Below, piece after piece: positions 1 through 10,703 of a stretch of DNA of 64,000 nucleotides (positions within the stretch are counted from its first letter, which is position 1; each line of letters begins with the position of its first letter). Made by a program: the position numbers and the translations under genes. The notes beneath the pieces were generated by a model, which saw only the letters and a program-made list of their open reading frames with translations, was not told the origin of the DNA and did not search any database. Source of the DNA: Notolepis coatsorum. Its lineage: Eukaryota; Chordata; Actinopteri; Aulopiformes; Paralepididae. The DNA is taken from the NCBI GenBank assembly GCA_963971535.1, contig CAXASK010000014.1:1533002-1597001 (forward strand), read 5' to 3'.

Positions 1-9
1 AGTGTTCAT

Positions 10-1362
10 TCATTGTTCGTTTAGCAGCCTGATGGCCTGGGGATAGAAGCTACTTCTGAGTCTTTCTGTGCTCGCCTTGAGACTCCTGTATCGCTTGCCT
101 GACGGCAGCAGTTCAAAGAGGCAGTTGTTCGGGTGGCTCGAGTCCTTAATAATTCTCTTAGCCTTCCCCTTGCAACGCTTGTAGTAAATGTTCTGGAGGG
201 TGGGGAGCCCCCCTCCAATTGTGCGTTCGGCTGAACGTGTCACTCTTTGTAGTCTGCTTTGGTCTTTTGCAGTGCTATTCCCAAACCAGGAGGTGATGTT
301 GCCGGTCAAGATGCTCTCTATTGTACATGAGTAGAAGTTCTTAAGGATCTTCTGGCTGACTTGGAACTTCCTTAGGCGCCTGAGGAAGTAGAGGCGTTGT
401 CGTGCCTTCTTCACCACACTGTTAATGTGTATGGTCCATGTCAAGTCCTCGGATATGTAGGCTCCGAGGTACTTGAAGCTGTTGACTCTCTCAACCGGTG
501 CCCCGTCGATGCTGAGGGGGCTGTAGTCCTTGACCCCCGACCTCCTGAAGTCCACAATCATCTCCTTTGTTTTGCTGACGTTCAGGGAGAGGCTGTTTTC
601 CTGGCACCATCCCGCCAGGACCTTGACCTCTTCCAGGTAGGCCCTCTCGTCGTTGGCAGAGATCAGGCCCACCACCACTGTGTCGTCAGCAAATTTGACG
701 ATTGTATTGCTACTCCGCTGAGCCACACAGTCGTGTGTGTACAGGGAGTAGAGGAGGGGACTCAGAACACAGCCCTGGGGGGCCCCTATGTTGAGGGTGA
801 TGGATGAGGAGGTGCAGTTGCCTGCTCTCACCACCTGGGGTCTGCCAGTCAGGAAGTCCAAGACCCACTGGCAGAGGTCATAGCCCAAGCCCAGGTCCCT
901 GAGCTTGGCTATGAGTATGGAGGGGACTATGGTATTGAATGCCGAGCTGTAGTCGATGAATAGCATTCTCACATAGTTCCCCTGCCTCTTGTCCAGGTGT
1001 GATGCTGCTGTGTGCAGCACATGGGATATGGCGTCCTCCGTGGACCTGTTGGGGCGGTATGCAAATTGCAGGGGGTCCATGTTGATGGGGAGGGAGGAGC
1101 AGATGTAGCCCTTTACTAGCTTCTCAAAGCACTTCATGGCTATGGAGGTGAGAGCTACAGGGCGGTAGTCGTTGAGGCAAGCAGGCTTGGATTTTTTGGG
1201 TACAGGGATAATAGTGGACTTCTTCAGGCAGGTGGGGATGACAGCCTGTTCTAAGGACAGGTTAAATATGTCAGTGAATACTGGGGCCAGTTGGTCGGCA
1301 CAGACTTTTAGGACGCGGCCGGGGATGCCGTCCGGACCTGCTGCCTTCCTGATATTCACCAC
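10..1362 (-). mobile_element. LINE reverse transcriptase, 5'-truncated ORF2
   Basis: An open 450-codon frame encodes the reverse transcriptase part of a non-LTR retrotransposon, which copies its own RNA at a nicked target. Visible motifs are GPDGIPG near residues 9-15, a [14 protein letters not shown] block, the catalytic FADD box followed by TVVVG, and a C-terminal thumb-like region (FKYLGAYIS, then [13 protein letters not shown]). The endonuclease domain is missing: the frame starts at the RT domain, and the upstream side abuts a minisatellite at about 1363, so the copy is 5'-truncated. The protein ends LLNEQ followed by TGA. Wording resembles CR1/L2-type fish LINEs; the clade is from memory. 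A fragment of the same family lies at 48205-48362 on the other strand. No stop or frameshift was seen inside, so the insertion may be fairly young. Confidence 0.9.
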
Positions 1363-2585
1363 CTAGAAACACCCTAGCAACCACCTAGAAACACCCTAGC
1401 AACCACTTATAACACCCTAGCAACCACCTAGAAACACCCTAGCAACCACCCATAACACCCTAGCAACCACCTAGAAACACCCTAGCAACCACTTATAACA
1501 CCCTAGCAACCATAGAAACACCCTAGCAACCACTTATAACACCCTAGCAACCACCTAGAAACAACCTAGCAACCATATATAACACCCTAGCAACCACCTA
1601 GAAACACCCTAGCAACCACTTATAACACCCTAGCAACCACCTAGAAACACCCTAGCAACCACTTATAACACCCTAGCAACCACCTAGAAACACCCTAGCA
1701 ACCATATATAACACCCTAGCAACCACCTAGAAACACCCTAGCAACCACTTATAACACCCTAGCAACCACCTAGAAACACCCTAGCAACCACTTATAACAC
1801 CCTAGCAACCACCTAGAAACACCCTAGCAACCACCCATAACACCCTAGCAACCACCTAGAAACACCCTAGCAACCACTTATAACACCCTAGCAACCACCT
1901 AGAAACACCCTAGCAACCACCCATAACACCCTAGCAACCACCTAGAAACACCCTAGCAACCACCTAGAAACACCCTAGCAACCACTTATAACACCCTAGC
2001 AACCATAGAAACACCCTAGCAACCACCTAGAAACACCCTAGCAACCAGCTATAACACCCTAGCAACCACCTAGAAACACCCTAGCAACCACTTATAACAC
2101 CCTAGCAACCATAGAAACACCCTAGCAACCACTTATAACACCCTAGCAACCACCTAGAAACACCCTAGCAACCACCCATAACACCCTAGCAACCACCTAG
2201 AAACACCCTAGCAACCACCTAGAAACACCCTAGCAACCACTTATAACATCCTAGCAACCACCTAGAAACACCCTAGCAACCACCCATAACACCCTAGCAA
2301 CCACCTAGAAACACCCTAGCAACCACCTAGAAACACCCTAGCAACCACTTATAACACCTTAGCAACCATAGAAACACCCTAGCAACCACCTAGAAACACC
2401 CTAGCAACCAGCTATAACACCCTAGCAACCACCTAGAAACACCCTAGCAACCACTTATAACACCCTAGCAACCATAGAAACACCCTAGCAACCACTTATA
2501 ACACCCTAGCAACCACCTAGAAACACCCTAGCAACCACCCATAACAGCAACCACCTAGAAACACCCTAGCAACCACTTATAACAC
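1363..2585. repeat. Minisatellite of 20-22 bp units (CCTAGCAACCAC)
   Basis: About 1.2 kb of tandem units sharing ACACCCTAGCAACCA. Four variants alternate: CACCTAGAA, CACTTATA, CACCCATA and CATAGAA before the shared ACACCCTAGCAAC. Pairs of unlike units form a roughly 43-bp dimer. The array starts directly at the 5' break of the LINE and ends at the next satellite. Confidence 0.95.
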
Positions 2586-4800
2586 CTTATTGTGAAATAA
2601 GAATAATATAATGTGATATGTTGATATGCTATTGTGAGATTACAACATCTGATGTGATATGACAGAGAAAGACTTTTGTCTTGTTTTTTTTAATAAAATT
2701 ACAATATATTATTGTGAAATAATAAATAAATTATGTGAAATATTCATATGCTACTGTGAGATAAAAAAATGTGATGTGATATTACAGAGGATTTTGATTG
2801 CAATATTTTATTGTGAAATAATAAATAAATTATGTGAAATATTCATATGCTACTGTGAGATTACAACATCTGATGTGATATTACAGAGGATTTTGATTGC
2901 GGTATCTTATTGTGAAATAAGAATAATATAATGTGATATGTTGATATGCTATTGTGAGATTACAACATCTGATGTGATATTACAGAGAAAGACTTTTGTC
3001 TTGTTTTGTATAAAATTACAATATTCTATTGTGAAATAAGAATAATATAATGTGATATGTTGATATGCTACTGTGAGATTACAACATCTGATGTGATATT
3101 ACAGAGAAATACTTTCATCTTGTTTTGTATAAAATTACAATATTTTATTGTGAAATAAGAATAATATAATGTGATAAATTGATATGCTATTGTGAGATTA
3201 CAACATCTGATGTGATATTACAGAGAAACACTTTCGTCTTGTTTTGTATAAAATTACAATATCTTATTGTGAAATAAGAATAATATAATGTGATATGTTG
3301 ATATGCTACTGTGAGATTACAACATCTGATGTGATATTACAGAGGATTTTGATTGCAATATTTTATTGTGAAATAATAAATAAATTATGTGAAATATTCA
3401 TATGCTACTGTGAGATTACAACATCTGATGTGATATTACAGAGGATTTTGATTGCGGTATCTTATTGTGAAATAAGAATAATATAATGTGATATGTTGAT
3501 ATGCTATTGTGAGATTACAACATCTGATGTGATATTACAGAGAAAGACTTTCGTCTTGTTTTGTATAAAATTACAATATTTGATTGTGAAATAAGAATAA
3601 TATAATGTGATAAATTGATATGCTATTGTGAGATTACAACATCTGATGTGATATTACAGAGAAACACTTTCATCTTGTTTTGTATAAAATTACAATATTT
3701 TATTGTGAAATAAGAATAATATAATGTGATAAATTGATATGCTATTGTGAGATTACAACATCTGATGTGATATTACAGAGAAAGACTTTCATCTTGTTTT
3801 GTATAAAATTACAATATTTTATTGTGAAATAAGAATAATATAATGTGATAAATTGATATGCTATTGTGAGATTACAACATCTGATGTGATATTACAGAGA
3901 AACACTTTCGTCTTGTTTTGTATGAAATTACAATATCTTATTGTGAAATAAGAATAATATAATGTGATATGTTGATATGCTACTGTGAGATTACAACATC
4001 TGATGTGATATTACAGAGGATTTTGATTGCAATATTTTATTGTGAAATAATAAATAAATTATGTGAAATATTCATATGCTACTGTGAGATTACAACATCT
4101 GATGTGATATTACAGAGGATTTTGATTGCGGTATCTTATTGTGAAATAAGAATAATATAATGTGATATGTTGATATGCTATTGTGAGATTACAACATCTG
4201 ATGTGATATTACAGAGAAAGACTTTCGTCTTGTTTTGTATAAAATTACAATATTTGATTGTGAAATAAGAATAATATAATGTGATAAATTGATATGCTAT
4301 TGTGAGATTACAACATCTGATGTGATATTACAGAGAAACACTTTCGTCTTGTTTTGTATAAAATTGCAATATCTTATTGTGAAATAAGAATAATATAATG
4401 TGATATGTTGATATGCTACTGTGAGATTACAACATCTGATGTGATATTACAGAGGATTTTGATTGCAATATTTTATTGTGAAATAATAAATAAATTATGT
4501 GAAATATTCATATGCTACTGTGATATTACAACATCTGATGTGATATTACAGAGGATTTTGATTGCAGTATCTTATTGTGAAATAAGAATAATATAATGTG
4601 ATATGTTGGTATGCTATTGTGAGATTACAACATCTGATGTGATATTACAGAGGATTTTGATTGCGGTATTTTATTGTGAAATAATAATAATATAATGTGA
4701 AATCAAAAGATACTGTCTTTTTTACATGTATTTGTTGGGATATTACAGGAGGCCTTAATTACAATATGTTACTGTAAGATAATACTGTTAAATGTTGTGA
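2586..4800. repeat. AT-rich satellite with 119-bp and 99-bp monomers in higher-order array
   Basis: Monomers begin at TGTGAAATAA. Starts read at 2591, 2713, 2812, 2911, 3030, 3149, 3268, 3367, 3466, 3585, 3704, 3823, 3942, 4041, 4140, 4259, 4378, 4477, 4576 and 4675. Spacings are 119 bp (first one 122) or 99 bp. The long form carries a segment around CTTTCGTCTTGTTTTG; the short form has GAGGATTTTGATTGC instead. Short forms occur in runs of two (three at the end) after one to four long forms. Short open frames here (for example 3295-3486 and its repeats at 3969 and 4405) are read-throughs of the satellite, not genes. Confidence 0.95.
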
Positions 4801-4829
4801 AATGCTGGTTACTTTTTACAGTGTAGGAT

Positions 4830-5500
4830 AAAACATAAAACATAAACATTTAATAAAAACACATAATAAAACAGTACAATGTGTCACATAAAAAGGCCAA
4901 TCTCTCAAAAACGGTTTAAAAAACAAAAGCCAGAGCAAATAAGTGTGTTTTGAGGCGTGATTTAAACACCTGCAGAGTGGGGGCCTGCCTAACATGCAGT
5001 GGCAGCTCATTCCAGAGCTTTGGGGCTGCCACTGCAAAAGCACGGCCCCCCCTAAGCTTCAGCCTGGAGTTTGGAACGGCCAAGAGGAGCTGGTCAGAGG
5101 ACCTGAGGGACCTTAGAGGAACATAGGGTTCCAGCAGGTCTGAGAGGTAACCCGGTGCCAAGCCGTTCAAACATTTAAAAACAAACAGTAAAACCTTAAA
5201 ATCAATCCTAAAACGCACAGGAAGCCAGTGGAGGGCAGCCAGCACAGGGGAAATGTGCTCCCTCTTTCACGTTCCCGTTAGCAGACGGGCAGCGGCGTTT
5301 TGCACCAACTGCAAACGAGAGAGGGAGGCCTGACTGACGCCCACGTACAGGGCATTACAATAATCAAGGCGAGAGGTCATAAAAGCATGGATAACCGTTT
5401 CAAAAACGGAACGGGATAAAAAAGGTTTGACCTTGGACAGCCTCCTAAGCTGGAAAAAGCTCCGTCCCGCTATTAGCGCCCTGAGGTCCCTTGGGGTTTT
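4830..5500 (-). mobile_element. L2/CR1-like LINE, RT C-terminal remnant
   Basis: Minus-strand translation from about 5477 to 4916 gives the C-terminal end of a LINE ORF2: RRLSKVKPFLS, TSRLDYCNALYVG, LQLVQNAAARLLTGT, then LAALHWLPVRFRIDFKVL and FKSRLKTHLF. An in-frame TGA follows LLTGT (about 5268-5272), so it is broken. The A-rich stretch at 4830-4880 would be the 3' tail. The motifs (LHWLPV, NAAARLL, WNELP) are typical of L2-like LINEs in fish. Confidence 0.85.
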
Positions 5501-5706
5501 TGCTTATGGAAATCGAACTAGGAAGGGTGAGGCGTGACCACTTCCGGTGTAATATAGGGCACATGGGAGTGGTGTGGTCACGTGCAAGTGGGTGCATTTG
5601 TTGTTGTTTCCTGGAGCACACTAGGTGCTAGAGATGATGAGTTATATCTCAGTAGGCAGAGCGGGACGCTCAGCCAGTATCATATAACTAGGGTTATAGG
5701 ATAACC

Positions 5707-6012
5707 TTACGTTATCAGTTCATTTACCAAAAGAGCTTTGGTTGGCAGAGAACGAATGTTGATAAGGCCAACCTTCACGCACTCTGTATATTTAACAGCG
5801 CGATTTTCAGCCATGCAGGTAGGTTTAATCGCAATTAAGTTGGCATGGTTTATTGCACAAGGACGAGCTGGGTAAAGAGGAGCGTAATGAGATATTCTAG
5901 TTTTGATTGGATATACCGGGTTAAGGATAGAGATAGAAAGAGAGGAGTGGGGAGCCTGGTGGAGGAGGGACCCAGCATAGTTAGGAAAGGTATAGGGATT
6001 GGCAGGCTCCAT
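5707..6012 (-). mobile_element. LINE endonuclease N-terminal fragment
   Basis: The minus-strand frame ends with VGLINIRSLPTKALLVNELI, the usual opening of the apurinic-like endonuclease domain of L2-type LINEs. It stops abruptly at 5707. It lies upstream, on the same strand, of the RT remnant at 4830-5500, so the two may be an internally deleted copy, though the 200 bp between them were not recognised. Confidence 0.6.
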
Positions 6013-6479
6013 CGGTTTAGCATGACTAGCAGGCTCGCTACGAGCCTGTACCCTGGCATGCTTGTGGGGTGGCTGTCAGCCCGAAGCTATAATCTTGTCT
6101 ATATTTCTAGAGAGGCGCCTTGCATGTTAGGACCACACGGCTCTCTAGGGTGGAAGAAGAAATGGCAGAGGTGGCGGTCGTAGCTGAAACCAACTCCACC
6201 GAGATCTCGGCGATTGAAGACAAGTTCCTTTTTTACGAAAATAAGGGCCTTCTCTAAGGCTATGGGAGTTGCTTGTGAGAATGGCATAGAGGTCTACCTA
6301 TTATACCCTGCGACTCTGAAGATCAAGATGGGCCGCGGAGTTGTCCTGCAACCACCTGTTCACGTCGCCGTCCGAGGCGGAGTTTCCTTCGAAGCGGCAC
6401 GGCGTCCCCCCTGGCCGAGGATGGAGAGCCGGCCCCGGCGGAGCAGGCAACGGGCACCGGGGAGTGACAGGCCTCGGAG
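6013..6479. other. No gene recognised; possible LINE 5' region
   Basis: GC-richer sequence next to the endonuclease start and the L1-like 5' region. Short frames on both strands show no recognisable domain. Confidence 0.4.
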
Positions 6480-7053
6480 CCTTGGTATGCTAAGCGCGAG
6501 CTATGCTAACTTTCCGGCTCTCCAAGCTAACACTATCGTTACCACTCGCCTACCGCAGCTTTTCGGACCAACAGAACGGTAACACTCAAGGTTTATCTAC
6601 GCTGTATTATTCCAGAAACGGGTATGCATACTGACTATTTTCAAGTATAATTCAGACAACCTGTGCTTTTTAACGCATTTGTCTTTTTATTGTCTGAACA
6701 TTGAACTTCGCACTGAACTTCGCATAGACTGTTATGCATATTGTCTTTTTTGCACTTGGATGAACTGTGTTACACAAGCTTCACTCAAACGAACTATGTT
6801 TTAACGTATCTGCTGGTCGAGGGGGATGGTCCATTCTCAGCAGCCTACGTGAATCAGGATATAACAGGCCTTGAGCCCGATTAAGCTAAGCTTGGGGCGT
6901 GCTGGTTGTCCAGCTCTCCTAGCTAACATTGCCGTTGACTTTTTGCTCCAGCTGAATGATAACGCCCAAGGTTTGTATCCACTGTGTTATCTCATCGACG
7001 GGTACGCATTTTGCCCTTTTCTCAAGTTTAACTCAGACGAGCTGTGTTTTAAT

Positions 7054-7790
7054 TAGAGGTAGGCATAGAATTTTTTTTTTAATCTAGATTAATCTATCTG
7101 CAATCCTGGATTTAATCTAGATTAATCTAGATTAAAATGGCTCAAAAAAAAAAAAAACATGCCGAAGGCATTCAAAATATGTGTGTTCTACCCAAATAAT
7201 GACCAGAAGTAAGTCCTTACTTTTTCTTTCCTCCTTATGTTTCTCAGGCCAGGTGGCCCATTACACCATGAGCCCATCTCCCGTTTCCAAAATGCATTAC
7301 AGACTGTTTGAAAAAGCTGTTTTGCTATGATAATTGGTAATGAAATATCAAAATAATGTTCAATAAGATGTACTTGTGTTTAATAAGTTGTTTTATTCAG
7401 AAGTTAACACAAATAAATAATATTACCAGTACAGTACAGTATCTAGCACACTCTCAGGAGCAAAACAGAAAGAATCATTTCAAACTTGAACTATGTGACA
7501 TGGCTTGAATCAACTGCTCCAGTGGAGTTGCTCAGTGGCCAATGGTGTCAACTATGGTTGTACTGGGCAGCTCCCAGGTGTGAATGGAACTGTATGAATG
7601 TGAAGCAGGGCGTTCCTGAAAAAGAGCATCTGTGCTCAGCGAACCTACCCTGGGTAAATAAAGGTACAAAAAAAAATCTAAAAAATCTAAAAAAAAAAAA
7701 AAAAAATTGATTAATGCGTTAATTATATTATCGCGCGATACTAGTATAGCGTTAACGCAGCACGTTAACGCCGTTAACGGCCCAGCTCTA
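7054..7790. mobile_element. Non-autonomous hAT element with perfect 8-bp TSD
   Basis: Termini are TAGAGGTAGGC on the left and CCCAGCTCTA on the right (inverted, short and imperfect). The flanks carry an exact 8-bp duplication GTTTTAAT at 7046-7053 and 7791-7798. Subterminal AATCTAGATTAATCTA and GTTAACGCAGCACGTTAACG motifs are present. No transposase frame. An 8-bp duplication plus TAGAG ends fits hAT. Confidence 0.9.
7503..7700 (+). mobile_element. SINE- or LINE-tail-like repeat inside the hAT MITE
   Basis: About 190 bp from AACTGCTCCAGTGGAG to AAATAAAGGTACAAAA is repeated closely at 15236-15395 in KLHL10 intron 1. It ends in an ATAAAGG plus poly(A) tail, as retroposon 3' ends do. No internal promoter boxes were identified, so the class is open. 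Confidence 0.65.
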
Positions 7791-7991
7791 GTTTTAATGC
7801 ACCTGTTTTTATCGTCTGCACTTTGAACTTCGCATTGAACTGCATAGATTTCTTCTCTCAGTTGAGTGAAGTGGGTTCCTTTTTTCTAAATTGTTACAAT
7901 ATACCTTACAAGTTATTGGTATGGTTAAGATACATAATGTTGTTGTGGTTGCTGTGCTCGGTCAGGGGCGACCAACTGATGTTTGATCGAT

Positions 7992-8464
7992 ACCGGACAA
8001 GTATTTTTTTTTTTTTTTTTTTATTGATATTTTTGCACAAATCTTTCCAATATTCAAAATACATCTTTCCACAGCATAATATGCAACATCCAAGATTCGT
8101 CTTTTTCTTTTTTGTAACATACAAAACATGTAAGAGACTCATACAAACACATTAATAACTGACATGGAAATTAAAAAAGCACTTACAAAAAAAAACATTA
8201 CTATACATTGTGCATATATATCCCTGATGCACATACGTTATATGTAGACCGATCTACCTGCAAGCAGGTATGTGCTGCATCTTCTATCGGGATGCCATCT
8301 TTCTCCATAGTGCACGTGAGAGGATGCGTCTCAGATATATGTAGGTGTGCGTGAGAGCATGTATGAATGTGTGTCTCAGATATGTGTATGTGGGTACGTG
8401 TATCACGTAAGTATGTGTGTATGTCTCATACGTGTGTGTGTGTGCATCACCGGACAAGTATTTT
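7992..8464 (-). mobile_element. Retro-inserted sequence with 16-bp target duplication
   Basis: The 16-mer ACCGGACAAGTATTTT stands at both 7992-8007 and 8449-8464. Between them lie a long T run (8008-8022) and about 420 bp of unrecognised sequence containing CA/TG-rich stretches. A poly(T) next to one duplication means a poly(A)-tailed retroposon in minus orientation, as made by LINE target-primed reverse transcription. The body was not identified. Confidence 0.8.
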
Positions 8465-8658
8465 GATGTGGGGGAGGGGGGAGGGAATGGGGGATTGTGT
8501 TGTTTTTTGTTTTTCTTTCCAGCCGACTCGCTCTGTTTTATTTTTGTTTTCACACTCACGCTCGGAACTCAATAGGACATTAACAAGTGGATATGTATCT
8601 ATTATGGTGTTCTACTCCAAACTAATTACATTCAGTCATACTGCAGCCTTTTTAGACT

Positions 8659-8736
8659 ATGGCTAATTTGAACATATTGATCTGGAATACAGGGGGTCTC
8701 AATATACCGCATAAACACACAAGTGTACTAAGGCTG
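8659..8736 (+). mobile_element. L1/Tx1-like ORF2 endonuclease start, truncated
   Basis: The first ~25 residues, MANLNILIWNTGGLNIPHKH then TSVLRL, match the usual start of L1/Tx1-type ORF2 endonuclease in fish and frog (NILSWNVxGLN pattern). Similarity stops at about 8734, where sequence starting AAGGCTGTCCCCGAA takes over. Only the 5' end of ORF2 remains. Confidence 0.7.
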
Positions 8737-8819
8737 TCCCCGAACCCTGTTTTTGGGATTCAAACTTCGTCAGGGTTTTTCGAACGAACGTTCGAACATT
8801 CGTTAAATTTTTTTTTTAA

Positions 8820-9237
8820 AGGGGAACTATTTTACTATTTCTTTCACTATTTGGGCACTTTTACACAATTCCTGTGAGTCTATGGAACACCTCTGTAATA
8901 TATATATTTTTTTTATTCATTGTTTTGTATTTCTAATCAAGTCCTCAAAAACAGCATTTTTCTACCTCAAGATCTCGAGCTGTTTTGAGCCTGGGCTCCT
9001 AAACCACTGCGCAGCGTCGTCTTCGCCTGAACATTAACATGCAGCGGTGTCTTTATGACATCACATATAGGCACATTTTCAAATGACTCAGTTCAGTGAG
9101 GGTGAATATTGTGAGAGGAGAATTGGAAGAATGCGCCAATATGAGAATTTTTAGACATAGATCATATTAATATAAGTTCACATAGCTAGGAAACAATGCT
9201 AAACACTCAAAAAGGCCATTTATAAGATAGTTCCCCT
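8820..9237. mobile_element. TTAA-flanked MITE, copy 1 (418 bp)
   Basis: Inverted ends AGGGGAACTAT and ATAGTTCCCCT, flanked by TTAA at 8816-8819 and 9238-9241. The same element, also 418 bp and TTAA-flanked, is at 32236-32653. TTAA duplication is typical of piggyBac and Kolobok elements. Because TTAA is palindromic, it could instead be part of the inverted repeat. No coding capacity. Confidence 0.85.
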
Positions 9238-9241
9238 TTAA

Positions 9242-9643
9242 ATTAAAGTTAATTATTTTTTACAAATATATATTTTTACTATCCTCAAACTAAATCCTCA
9301 ATTTGAATAAAGTGATTAATCTGATTAAATGAGTCTTTTCCATGTATATAGTTTTTTTTTGTTTTTTTGGTGTTTTTTGTATAACTAATTATGTATGTGT
9401 TCTGAGCCCCTTTGGCTTTGGGTCGGAGGGTCACGGGCTCGGGGTGGGGGCGGGGGGGGCCTGGTTCGGGGCCTCGGCGGGTCGTGGTGTTAAAGAGGCA
9501 TGATGCTTTGACTCGCTGGGGTGCCGGACTCTGGGCCCTCAAGGGTTGGGGATCGTGGCTGCTGTGGATGGTGATGGAGGGGGCTCGGGATGATAACTGT
9601 ACAGTCCGTACATTGTCTAGTCATTGTTGTGTTAGGTTATTGT
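9242..9643 (+). other. Unassigned spacer, possible L1 3'UTR
   Basis: T-rich then G-rich sequence (CGGGCTCGGGGTGGGGGCGG and following) with no credible gene. G-rich 3'UTRs are common in L1 elements, so this may belong to the L1 that starts at 8659 and whose A-rich end may be at 12364-12468. That link is inference. Confidence 0.35.
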
Positions 9644-9865
9644 CCTGGGCCCTATTCCCCGTACCTGGTTCAACTAAGTCGATCAAAAGTCCCATTATCC
9701 AGATTCAATTAACCTGATGTTTGAAACCGCGCTTTCCCTGTTCCTCGAACCCTGATTCAGTCTTGTTCATTCGAACCAGACTTGATACTCAGGATAATTT
9801 CGCGCGGCCGCCTCAGCTGAAAAGACAGCAGATGTCGATCGCAGAAATCCTGATTTTCTAACGGC

Positions 9866-9943
9866 ATTGATTGATTGATTGATTTAAAACTTTATTAACA
9901 GATTGCAGAATGGGTACAATACAGTACGGCCCAATAGCCTCGC
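9866..9943 (-). mobile_element. Short LINE 3' end fragment
   Basis: TTGATTGATTGATT followed by AAACTTTATTAACAGATTGC is the reverse of the 3' tail seen at 20040-20107 and 40127-40200. In the sister transposon copy the same spot holds a much longer LINE piece. Confidence 0.75.
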
Positions 9944-10703
9944 CGACAAGTTAAATGCATAATCTATAGGCTAATTTTAAGTCCCTCATTACCCCAATCA
10001 ATCAGATTATATTTCTTTAAATGTGCTGCTGGCAGTAGGCTTAATGGAATTTCAAAATAAGGATAAAAACAAGCCCAAATAGTATATCTAATTGATATGA
10101 ATTATATTATGAGGATATCTGTACTGTATGTGCTTAGGTATTATGTACTATATAAATACATGGTTCCCAAAGAGAGGCTTGGAGGGAGGCTTGCACACAG
10201 TTACACTATTAATCAGGTTTTAATCTGTTTCGGACACATAATCCATATATGCATTGAATTGATTACCCTTTGGTTTATACCAGTGACACCTCATGTTCAT
10301 CATCAGATAACAATGCTTGAAAAGATAAATGCATTTTCTAAAATTCATTCATCAAAAACGTCAAAGGCTCATTCAATTTATCAAGTCACGTCACGTCATC
10401 AAATCCACCAAACAGTGTATCTCCTCATATATTTTAAACCCAGTTACAATTTCACAATAACGTGTGACACTGTCACAGTGACAGTGATACAATTAAACAC
10501 TTCACAGATTCAGATTCCTCATAATTCATATCCACAATCCGCGCATAGACGCTTCATATGCTTGAATGAAACACAATCCGGGCACTCCGTTAAGCAAATA
10601 CACAGCGAAGTATATGAAACTAATCAGACTCAGAGCCAAACGCCCGATTTCATTCATTAAAAATATCCCTGCAGGATTCACATTTGCAATGATCCGTTTA
10701 GTC

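Larger units (their letters stand above)
6480..8658 (+). mobile_element. Putative L1/Tx1 5' region with ~396-bp diverged direct repeats, split by insertions
   Basis: Two diverged direct repeats begin near GCTCTCC at 6517 and 6913 (spacing 396). Both continue through similar text (AGCTAACA, then CAAGGTTT, then GACGAGCTGTG or a relative). The second repeat is cut by the hAT MITE at 7054-7790 and resumes at 7791 with TTTGAACTTCGCATTGAAC, which matches 6700-6720. The segment leads to an L1-type ORF2 start at 8659. L1 elements often carry 5'UTR monomers; assigning this to L1 is inference. Confidence 0.5.

Noticed and set aside
1363-4800. Possible CRISPR-like array of regular repeats
   Set aside because: Units are directly tandem without unique spacers, in a vertebrate context; these are satellites.
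5845-6183. 112-codon plus-strand frame
   Set aside because: Overlaps the LINE endonuclease start on the other strand and shows no domain.
10097-10660. 187-codon plus-strand frame inside the TIR transposon
   Set aside because: No domain; the sister copy has the related frame on the other strand with a different end, as expected for chance in AT-rich DNA.
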